A stretch of 64,000 nucleotides of DNA from Rhinopithecus roxellana (taxonomy: Eukaryota; Chordata; Mammalia; Primates; Cercopithecidae), in the NCBI RefSeq assembly GCF_007565055.1, contig NC_044566.1:63983315-64047314 (forward strand). The letters are read 5' to 3'. The translations under genes and the position numbers were made by a program. Below, piece by piece: positions 40,401-52,400 of this stretch; position 1 is the stretch's first letter; the number at the start of each line of letters is the position of its first letter. Under the pieces are notes generated by a model. The model did not search any database, was not told the origin of the DNA, and saw only the letters and a list, made by a program, of their open reading frames with translations.

Positions 40401-43400
40401 GTTAGGCAGAACTGTTAGAAATATTTATTAAATATCACTCACGGAGGAATTCTACTTTCGGCTATGATGGACTGTTTTTTAAAACCTTCTAACTAAGAAC
40501 TATTAAAAAATATACATAGGGTCAAAATATTTTTTTTTTTAAGTGTGAGTATATTAGAGAACCATCAAGACAGTGAAGAATTACAAGGTCTGAAAATAAA
40601 GAAGAGACGGGAAGGCTAGAGAGGTGAGTCCACATTTAGGCCTGCTTTCCTTCTAGAGGCATCTGTTAATTCCAGTGGCAAATCTGAGACACTGGGCAAA
40701 GCTTTTGAGACTCACAGCCTGAGGGGATAAACACTGGAGATGAGGGCCTGCCAAGAACACAGCCTTGGTAATCCTCTGGGCTTTAGACTGTGATCTCAAA
40801 AGGCTACACCCTAAGATTAAAAGGTAAATAATAGTATACTAACCCTCATAAGGGCTGACATCCAATTCAGAATCATCTCAAACCCGACTGGATTAAGGTG
40901 ATCCCGGATTCCTACTGCTGCTAGTACCATAAGTAAAAGCAAATTCTCTCCAGTGAAAGATAAGATCCTCTAACACACTATTCTATCCAATAAACTTTCT
41001 GTAGTGATGGAAAAGTTCTGTATCTGCCCTTTCTGACAAGACACCCATTGGCCACACAAGGCTGATGAACATATGAAATGTAAGCAGTTTTTAGTTTTAA
41101 ATAATTTATTTTAGTTTTAAATAATTTAAATGTAAATAGTTTCATGTGGCTATTGTCTCTCATACTGAGTAGTGCAGACACAGAGCCATAAAGTGTCTCA
41201 AAAATTTTTCATTTATAATGTCTCACAATTAAAACCAACCAGACATATAAGAGGCAAGACTACCTAACCAAAAGCCAAGATAAACAAAAGAATAGAAAGA
41301 AACTCAGAAGTGGATACATATAATGGAAGTATCAGACATAGACTTTAATATAACGATGCTTAACATGATCAATGAATTAAAATATTAGCAATATCAGCAA
41401 CTGAAAATGAACTAAAAACTATAAAAAAGGAATATGTGGAAATTCTAGAACTGAAAAATTTAAAATAATGTAAAATCCTGGCACTGTCCAGGCAGTAGTG
41501 AAACTATTAATTTACACTAGACTTTAAAAAGTTAAAGATGAGTATCATAATATTTAGGGAAGCACTAAAAGGATACTCAGAGAATGTAAACTACTAAGAT
41601 AACAGAAAAAGGAAATGGCATAATAAAAAACAAGCAAAAAAGAAAGCAAGTAAGGAGAGAAAATGAAATATACAAGAGCCAGGAAAAAACAAAAGCAAAT
41701 AGTAACATAGCAAATGTTAAAGTAAATCAGTAACTTCATTAAATATAAGTGGAATAAATACTTAACTAAAATAAGATCGTCAAACTATTAAAAAAAACAA
41801 AAACCAATCACATGCTGCTAATAAGAATTACATTTTAAATAAATTGATATGGAAAAGTTGGAAGTAAAAAGACAGGAAAGACATACAATAAAAATGCTAG
41901 ACAAAGAGCTTGTATAGCTATAACAACATATTAGTATCTTACAAACAGACAAAAGGCATTACTAGAGATAGAGGCATACTTCATAACGATAAAAGGCTCA
42001 GTTACTATGAAAATATAGCAATTCTAAATATCTTTGTTCCACATATATAAAGCAAAAGCCTAAAAAAAATACAAACTCACAACCACAGTGCAAGAATTGA
42101 TCGCACTTTCTCATTAAAAATAGAACCAGTAGGCCAGGCACAGTGGCTCGCACCCGTAATCCCAGCACTTTGGGAGACTGAGGTGGGTGGATCACCTGAG
42201 GTCAGGAATTCGAGACCAGCCTGACTAACATGAACATGGTGAAACCCCGTCTTTACTAAAAATATAAAAATTAGCCAGGTATGGTGGCTCACGCCTGTAG
42301 TCTCAGCTACTCAGGAGGCTGAGGCATGAGAATTGCTTGAACCCAGGAGGTGGAGGTTGCAGTGAGCCAAGATCACACCACTGTACTCCAGCCTGGGAAA
42401 GAGAGTAAGACTTGGTGAAAGAAAAGAAAAGAAAGGAAAAAAAGATAAGAAAAGAAGGAAAGGAAAGGAAAAAGAAAAAAGAAAAGACTACAGTAGGCAA
42501 ACAAAAAATCAATAAAAATACTGAACATCTTAACAAAACCATTAACACACTTCACCTAATTGACATACTACACTGTACCCATTGTAGAACATATATTCTT
42601 TAAGAATGCATTTGGGACATTAGCAAATTTCAAAACATTGAAAGCATGCAGATTATGTTCCCTATCTAAGAATAAAACTAGAAATCAGTAACACAGAGAT
42701 AACTAGAAAAATTTAATATGTTTGGAAATTAAGAAATACACTTCTAAAAAACCTACAGGTCAAAGAAGAAATACCCATGGAAATTAGAAAATGTTTTGAA
42801 CTGAATCATAATGATAATGTAATTAGAGGCAAAATATGGGAAAAAACATACATATATGTTAATTCTGTAGGAAAACAAATGCCTGAATTACAGGTGATAA
42901 GATATAAAGTTGTTAGGTGAACTTTAGACATCGAAAGGTATTTTAATTGTATACGTTTCAAGGCTTAAACTCATGCTTGATAAGATTGGCTCCAGGTCTT
43001 AGAAAAAAACTGAAAAGGAAGCATATGGGTCTCCGCAACTTCTTCCATGAGAACAAACTGAGGGGAAGACCATTATTTTTTTAACTACTACCTAACGACT
43101 AAATCTCGTTTTTGAGTTTTGTTGTCAGCATTGGGCAGCTCCTACACTCGCTTCCCTCATTCACCTTGTACCCTTACCTGCAATGCCCTTTTCTCCTGTA
43201 TCTCAAGGTCAATCTCAGTTCTACATATCCTGTAATAATCAACTCTTAATTTATCTTCTAAGCAACCTCTTCTGATTTTCCCAACTAATGGTAAATGACC
43301 TCTCTTTGAAATTTCATAGCAATTTTTACTCTTTTATTATAACTTATTACTTCACGCCTTGTAATATCTAAGTGTGTCCATTTAATTTTCCTTCTGAGGA

Positions 43401-46400
43401 TTGTAAGCTCCTTAGGAGCAACCTAGAATTTTGTCCTCTTTAGTGAACCTGTAAGATTTTTCATATGAAAAGTATAAAACTTTTTCCCATTTAATATAGT
43501 AAGTAGGATGTGATGAAAATATCATTCGGCTGGGCGCAGTGGCTCAAGCCTGTAATCCCAGCACTTTGGGAGGCCGAGACGGGCGGATCACGAGGTCATG
43601 AGATCGAGATCATCCTGGCTAACACAGTGAAACCCCGTCTCTACTAAAAAAATACAAAAAACTAGCCGGGCGAGGTGGCGGGCGCCTGTAGTCCCAGCTA
43701 CTCCAGAGGCTGAGGCAGGAGAATGGCGTAAACCCGGGAGGCGGAGCTTGCAGTGAGCTGAGATCTGGCCACTGCACTCCAGCCTGGGTGACAGAGCAAG
43801 ACTCCGTCTCAAAAAAAAAAAAAAAAAAAAAAAAAAGAAAGTATCATTCAACAGAAGATCAAATGACCCACACTCTATCCCAGTTACAGACAGCTGTGAG
43901 ACCTTGGCTTTTCTAGGCTTCAGTTTCCTCGTCTATAAAATAAGAATCTCCAAAGTCATTTCTAAAGATCTTTGGAAGGGCCACCTGGCAAAATTATCAC
44001 CTGCTATGTGATCCCTGAAATCACTTAATTGAAGACAAAGTTCACTAATTTACTAAGTTAGTCAATAAAGATGTATGGAACACTTAAGCAGACAAGGAAA
44101 AGAACGATGAATAAGATAATCTGCCTCTTTGAAAAGCTTACAGTCTAATCACTAGCCTAGTGGAAGGACTCAGAGCCTATGGTTTTTCTTCCCATAATGA
44201 AGGTAACTTCAAAATTAAAATATGGGTTGTAAAAAAATTAAATAAAAAAAATATGGGTTTTAGAATGTGTAGTGAAGAATTAACTTTACTCAAAGAGAGG
44301 TGTGGCCTTTTTTGTTGGCTCCTAAGAGATGATTTCTACACCCCTGAAATGCTCTGCCTGACAGGAGTGTCTTTGTTTGCCCTGGCTTTGGCCACTGGTC
44401 AGTCTATCAATGTGATTCACAATGGGAGCTTTGGGACACATCAGCTTCTGGAGTTATTAACCCGAACCTCCGGGGCTAGAGACTAAAGGTTGGCCTGGTG
44501 GGCGGTATGTGATCAAGCCTTAGTAAAAACTCTGAACGCCAAAGTCTAGGGTAGGATTCCCTGGTTGGCAATACTCTTCAAGTACTGTCACACTGTGGTT
44601 AGGAAAAGGCACTGCCATGTCTTGCTCCACAGGGAGAGGATAATCAGAAGCTCTCTGTTTGGACCACTCCTAGGCCCTGCTCTATGCATCTCTTCCCTTG
44701 GTGGATTTTAATTTGTATCCTTCCCATGATTAAACTGTAAGTATAGGAGATTTCAGTGAGTTCTTTGAGTCTTTCCAGAGAATTATCAAGCCTGAGGATG
44801 GTTCTGGGAACCATGAACTTCCAGTTGGTGTCAGAAGTGGGAGTGGTCTTATGGGGGACTGACTGTGTCCTCTACCTGTGCAGTGGTTTAGCCAAACTTA
44901 TTGCAAGGAACCACACTAAATGCATTTACCCTATATGAGATGGGCAAGCTATTCACAATGATTTATTTTTGCTAAATAAGTACGTAGGACAGGGAGGAAA
45001 GGAGAACATGACAAAGTGAGGGAAGATAATAGCAGAAGGACACTTCATCTAAAGTAGAGGAGTTTGGGCTGGATATTTCTTTATTACTAGGGGCTGGCCT
45101 ATGCATTGTAGAATGGTTAGCAGCATCTCTGGCTGCTACCCACTAGGTGCCAGTAGCACCCACTCAAGTTGTGACAACCTAAAATATCTCTCCAAGCATT
45201 GCCAAATGTCCCTGGTGGGGGGGGGCACAAGTGCCCCCAGCTGAAAGCCACTGCTATATAGTATTAGATGGATAGGGAGAAGCAGCATTCAATAAAGGAA
45301 TATTAGACATAGAACATTAGGGATATAACTTTTTCTGCTTCACTATTCAGTGTCAACCTTGTTTATTTTCAACTACAAACAAAGCTTGGCAGATTTCATG
45401 CACTGTGAAAGGCAGATGTCTATGCTTTGTATGACATATACAAAAACCTTAATACTAATACTGAAAAAAACTACTCTAGCAATTCATGTACTGGTAGAAA
45501 ATTAATTCATAGAGTATTAATTAATATTAATACTAATTAATTAATATTAATACAAGGAAGGGTAAATTAAGCCCCAATGTTTTGAGGGATCAATATTTAT
45601 GCTACTTTAAAAATTAGAAAAGCAAATATTTTTAAAACAATGAATGTTTTAGGTAAACAATATTCTGATGCCTAATAAAAATAATGTTTACATTTTCAAT
45701 AACATAAGAAATCCTTTGATCTCAAATACTTTAAAATTCACTTACTAGATACACTGAAAACTACAAAACATTGATGAATTAAAGAAAACATAAACAAATG
45801 GAAAGGCATCCTGTGTTCATGGGTTCATAGACTGAAAGACTTAATATTGTTAAGATGTCCATACTACCCAGTTAATTCAATATAATCTTACCAAATCCTT
45901 ATCATCCCAATGACTTTTTTTTTACAGAAATAGAGATTCATCCTAAAATTAATATGGAGTACCAAAGGACCCCAAGTAGCTAAAACAATTGTGAAAAAAA
46001 AGAACAAAGTTTGAAGGTTCCCATTTCCTGATTTTAAAACATATTACAAAGCTACAGTAATCAAAACAGTGTGGTTACTGGCATAAAGACAGACAAACAG
46101 ACCAATAGAACAGCATAGAAAGCCCAGAAACAAACCTTTACATATATAGTCAAATGATCTTCAACAATGGTGCCAAGACTATTCAATAGGGAAGGGACAG
46201 TCTGCACAGCAAATAGTGTTGGGAGAACTAAATATCAATATGCAAAAGAATGAAGTTGGACCTTTATCTTATACCATATATAAAAATTAACACAAAATGG
46301 ATTAAAGATCTAAATGTAAGACCTAAAACTACAAAAATGCTAGAAGAAAACATAGGGGAAAAGCTTCATGACATTATTCTTGGCAATGATCTCTTGAATA

Positions 46401-49400
46401 TGACACCAAAAGCACAAGCAACAAAAGTAAAGATGGACAACTGGCACTATATCAAACTAAAAAACTTTGGTGTATCAAAGGACACATCAGTGTTAAAAGC
46501 CATCTACAAAATGTAAGAAAATATTTGCAAATCATATATCTGATAAGACATTAATATCCAGAATATATAGAGAACTCCTACAACTGAATAACAAAAATGG
46601 ACAAGTGTTCATTGACAGATGAATGAATAAACAAAATGTGGTATAAACATACAATGGAATACTATTCAGACTTAAAAAGGAAGGAGCTTCTGTCACATGC
46701 TACAACATGGATGAACCTTGAGGACATTATACTAAGTGAATAAGCCAGTCACAAAAAGACAAATACTCTGAGATTCCACTTATGTAAGGTATCTAAATTA
46801 GTCAAATTCATAGAAATAGAAAGTAGAATGGCAGTTACAGGGGCTTTGGAAGTAGGAGAAAATGGGAAGTTTTTGTTTAATAGATACAGAGTTTCAGATA
46901 TACAAGATGAAAACCTTCTGAAGATCTGTTTCACTACCATCTAAACTTAATGATGGTTATAATCTTTAACACTACAGGAATATACAGGTAAAAATGGTTA
47001 ATTTGGTAAATTTCATGTTATGTGTTTTTTACTACAATTAAAAAAAATGTTTTTTCACTTACTGGAGGTCTTCTGCCATGACTAGTCCTCACAGCTTGCT
47101 GAAAAGCTGCATCATTCTCCAATTCCTAAAATGAAAAGGCAAATTTCACATTCAACACAGAGTAAGAATTGGGGGAAAAAATAACTTTAAACTCCTGTTT
47201 GGTACCCAAGAGCCTCTATAATTCATTTTATCCCAACTGTTGACATCTAAGTAGGGACGAACGGACTCTTACCTCAAATCTCCCCACTTCACACTACCCA
47301 GAATAGCAAACCTCCCTCCTCTCCTAGAATGAGGAGTACTGGTCATGTTAGTCAATTTTATGGACATTTTATTGGCTACAGTTTTTATGAGTGGTATCAC
47401 AATGCCGGGTTGAAAGATCAAGTACACAAGGATGGGGCCTTTCTTCTGCTTCTTTTTTCCTGGTAGCTTAGAATTGAGATTTATATCTTTCTTTCTCTCT
47501 CCTTCTCTCTTTCTCTCCCCTACCCCCGTGTCTTTCTCTTTTTCTCCCGCCCTACCTGATAAAGCCTCAGGATAAAAAAGGCCATATTTTCTACAAGCAG
47601 GGGGCACTCTCTTTGGTGCCACTTCCATCTGCCCAAATGAAAAGGATTTTTCATCTCACTGGAGAGGTCAAGTCTGAGACGCAGACTGGAGCTAATCTAA
47701 GCAAATGGGGGGCGCTCAACAAGTCCAACCTGCACTACCATTTGGAATCAACGTCTCAGTAGAAATAAAATGTTATCTGGCTTTGCTGATTCCTGAACTG
47801 TACTTACATTCCCTTCAGGAAATTGGAGGAAAAGAATATTAATCAAGGGCAGGATATAAGGGTTCCTGTGTTTCCTAAGAAAATACCATTTTCACAGTCT
47901 CTCAAAAGCACCCAGTCTCACCAACAGCCAGTCTTCCAACCATCCTTTATTTCCTACTTCCTCTTCCCTAACACATACGCTGGCTTTAACCCTTCAGACA
48001 CATTAAATGCAGTTCTCATCCTCTCATCCTTGCCTCTGATATACTTCAATCTACTTCCCACAAAAATATACTTGTCCAGTATTTTAAAAATAAACAATTC
48101 ATAAAAAATAAAGTCACTATCAATTAACTTTTTTAAAAATTTGAAAATAATCAAAATAAAATGTTTATATTACCAGGATGCTACAAGCCTCCTTCTTTAA
48201 TTTTTACTTTAAATTATCTTTTTTTTTTTTTTTGAGACAGGGTCTCACTTCAACCGCCAGGCTGGAGTACAGTAGTGCAATCACAGCTCACTGCAGCCTC
48301 AACTTCCCAGGCTCAGGTGATTGTCCCACCTCAGTCTCCCTAGGAGCTGGGACCACAGGCACACACTACCACAACCTGCTAATTTTTGTATTTTTTAAGA
48401 GACAGGAGTTTGCCATGTTACCCAGGCTGGTCTCAAACTGAGCTCAAGTGATCCATCCCTGAGCCTCCTAATGGGATTACAGGCATAAGCCACTGTGCCC
48501 GGACTAAATTACCTTTGTAACCTTCCATATCAACTACACAAAATTACATGATTCTCACCCATAGAAACTAAAGACTTTTGAATGAAGTATAAATCCAAAG
48601 GTAACCTTCAACATAATTTATTATACTTCTACTTTAGCAGATCTTTGGGTAACAAAATTTCCCTTAAGATTCCTAAATTATTAGTAAAATTTGGTTAATC
48701 AGCTCAGTAAATCCTAACTAAATGACAAACTAAAAAGGCCAGTCAACAAATTCTCCAATTACAAACACCAAACTTACACAACTTTTGGAAATTTTTGTCA
48801 CTTTGTTAACAAATGGCATCTTCTATGAGTATCTTAAGCCACTGCTTCAAGTAATTCATTTATTTATTGAACTTGTTATTATTATAGTTAAGATCAAAGA
48901 AAACCAAGCATAAGTCAAAAATTATTTTTACTTCAGTCTTAATTTATTTTTGGGTCTGATATTCTGAGTATTCACTTCACATTAAATTATGCAGCCACAA
49001 TGCAACAACCTGAGGAGGTAGGAAGTGTCCCTGATGCTTTAAAAATGATAATCTTCGGGCCGGGGCGGTGGCTCACGCCTGTAATCCCAGCATTTTGGGA
49101 GGCTGAGGTGGGTGGATCACGAGGTCTGGACATCAAAACCATCCTGACTAACACGGTGAAACCCCGTCTCCACTAAAAATACAAAAAATTAGCTGGGCAT
49201 GTTGGCAGGTGCCTGTAGTCACAGCTACTGGAGAGACTGAGGCAGAAGAATGGCATGAACCCGGGAGGCGGAGCTTGCAGTGAGCAGAGGTTGCACCACT
49301 GCACTTCAGCCTGGGCAACAGAGACTCCATCTCAAAAAACAAAAAAAATGTGTCTCTGCACGTGAGATGGGTCTCCTGGATACAGCAAATTCATGGGTCT

Positions 49401-52400
49401 TGACTCTATCCAATTTGCCAGTCTGTATCTTTTAATTGGACCATTTAGGCCATTTACATTTAAGGTTAATATTGTTATGTGTGAACTTGATCCTGTCATT
49501 ATGATGTTAGCTGCTTATTTTGCTCGTTAGTTGATGCAGTTTCTTCCTAGCATTGATGGTTTTTACGTTTTGGCATGTTTTTGCAGTGGCTGGTACCGGT
49601 TGTTCCTTTCCATGTTTAGTGCTTCCTTCAGGAGCTCTTGTAGGGCAGGCCTGGTGCTGACAAAATCTCTAAGCATTTGTTTGTCTGTAAAGGATTTTAT
49701 TTCTCCTTCATTTATGAAACTTAGTTTGGCTGGATATGAAATGCTGGGTTGAAAATTTTTTTCTTTAAGAATGTTGAGTATTGGCCCCCACTCTCTTCTG
49801 GCTTGTAGAGTTTCTGCCAAGAGATCTGCTATTAGTCTGATGGGCTTCCCTTTGTGGGTAACCCCACCTTTCTCTCTGGCTGCCCTTAACATTTTTTCTG
49901 TCATTTCAACTTTGGTGAATCTGACAATTATGTGTCTTGGAGTTGCTCTTCTCGAGGAGTATCTTTGTGGCATTCTCTGTATTTCCTGAATTTGAATGTT
50001 GGCCTGCCTTGCTAGGGTGGGGAAGGTCTCCTGGATAATACCCTGCAGAGTGTTTTCCAACTTGGTTCCATTCTCCCCGTCACTTTCAGGTATACTAATC
50101 AGACGTAGATTTGGTCTTTTCACATAGTCCCATATTTCTTGGAGGCTTTGTTCATTTCTTTTTACTCCTTTTTCTCTAAACTTCTCTTCTCACTTCATTT
50201 CTTTCATTTGATCTTCAATCACTGATACCCTTTCTTCCAGTTGATCGAATCGGTTACTGAAGCTTGTGCATTTGTCACGTAGTTCTCGTGTCATGGTTTT
50301 CATGTTTATCAGGTCGTTTAAGGACTTCTCTGCATTGGTTATTCTAGTGAGCCATTTGTCAAATCTTTTTTCAAGGTTTTTAGTTTCTTTGCGCTGGGTT
50401 CGTAATTCCTCCTTTAGCTCAGTGAAGTTTGTCTGAAGTCTTCTTCTCTCAACTCATCAAAGTCATTCTCCGTCCAGCTTTGTTTCATTGCGGGCCAGAA
50501 GCTGCGCTCCTTCGGAGGGGGAGAGGCACTCTGAGTTTTAGAATTTCCAGCTTTTCTGTACTGCTTTTTCCCCATCTTTGTGGTTTTATCTACCTTTGGT
50601 CTTTGACGATGGTGACATACAGATGGGGTTTTGGTGTGGATGTCCTTTCTGTTTATTTTTCCTTCTAACAGTCAGGACCCTCAGCTGCAGGTCTGTTGGA
50701 GTTTGCTTGAGGTCCACTCCAGACCCTGTTTGCCTGGGTATCAGCAGCGGAGGCTGCAGAAGAGTGAATGTTGCTGAACAGCGAGTGTTGCTGTCTGACT
50801 GTTCCTCTGGAAGCTTCGTCTCAGAGGCATACCCGGCCGTGTGAGGTGTGAGGTGTCGGTCTGCCCCTAGTGAGGGGTGTCTCCCAGTTAGGCTACTCGG
50901 GGGTGAGGGACCCACTTGAGCAGACAATCTGTCTGTTCTCAGATCTCAAACTCCATGCTGGGAAAACCACTACTCTCCTCAAAGCTGTCAGACAGGGATA
51001 TTTACATCTGCAGAGGTTTCTGCTGCCTTTTGTTTGGCTATGCCCTGTCCCCAGAGGTGGAGTCTACAGAGGCAGGCTGGCTGCCTTGAGCTGTGGTGGG
51101 CTCCACTCAGTTCAAGCTTCCTGGCTGGTTTGTTTACCTACTTAAGCCTCAGCAATGGCGGGCACCCCTCCCCCAGCCTCGCTGCCACCTTGCAGTTAGA
51201 TCTCAGACTGCTGTGCTAGCAATGAGGGAGGCCACGTGGGTGTGGGACCCCCTGAGCCAGGCATGGGATATAATCTCCTGGTGCGCCGTTTGCTAAGACC
51301 CTTGGTAAAGCGCAGTATTAAGGTGGGAGTGACCTGATTTTCCAGGTGTTGTGTGTCACGATTCCCCTTGGCTAGGAAAGGGAATTCCCTTCCCCCTTGC
51401 ACTTCCTGGGTGCAGCGATGCCACGCCCTGCTTCAGCTCTCACTCGCTGGGCTGCACCCACTGTCCTGTACCCACTGTCCGACACGCCCCAGTGAGATAA
51501 ACCCAGTACCTCAGTTGGAAATGCCAGAAATCACCTGTCTTCTGTGTTGCTCACACTGGGAGCTGGAGGCTAGAGCTGTTCCTATTCAGCCATCTTGGCA
51601 TGGGTGCCCCCACCCATGTAGGAGAAAATATTAATAAACTATCCCTCTGACAAGGGATTAATAACCAGAATATGTAAGGAACTCAACTGTAGGAAAAAAA
51701 TCTAATAATCTGATTTAAAAATGGGTAAAAGATCTGAATAGATATTTCTCAAAAGAAGACATACAAATGGCAAGCATGTATATGAAAAAGTGTTCAACAT
51801 CATTGACCATCAGAGAAATGGAAATCAAAACTACAATGAGATGTCATCTCATTCCAGTTAAAATAGCTTTTATCCAAAAGACAGGTAATAATAAATGCTG
51901 GTGAGAATGTGGAGAAAAGGGAAACCTCATATACTATTAGTGAGAATGTAAATTAGTACAACCACTATGGAGAACAGTTTAGAGGTTCCTCAAAAAACTA
52001 AAAATAGATCTACCATATAATCCAACAATCCCACTGCTAGGAATATACTCAAAAGAAAAGAAATCAGTATGTACCAGGCCATTCTTGCATTGCTATCAGG
52101 TTGGCGCAAAAGTAATTGTAGTTTTGCAATTAAAATGGCAAAAACTGCAGTTACTTTTGCACCAAAGAATGCCTGAGATTGGGTAATTCATAAAGAAAAA
52201 AGGTTTGATTGGCTCATGGTTCTGCAGGCTGTACAAACATGACATCAGTATCTGCTCAGTTTCTGGGGAGGCCTCAGGGAACTTTCACTCATGACAGAAG
52301 GCAAAATGGGAGCAGTCACGTCACATGGGGTGAGGATGGCACCAAGAAGATAATGCTAAACCATTCACGAGAAATCCACTCTCATGATCCTATCACCTCC

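Noticed and set aside
46250..46516. 88-codon open frame near exon 3
   Set aside because: ORF2 remnant of an old L1.
49563..50123. 186-codon open frame as a host gene
   Set aside because: Clearly L1 ORF1 C-terminal sequence inside a defective L1 fragment.
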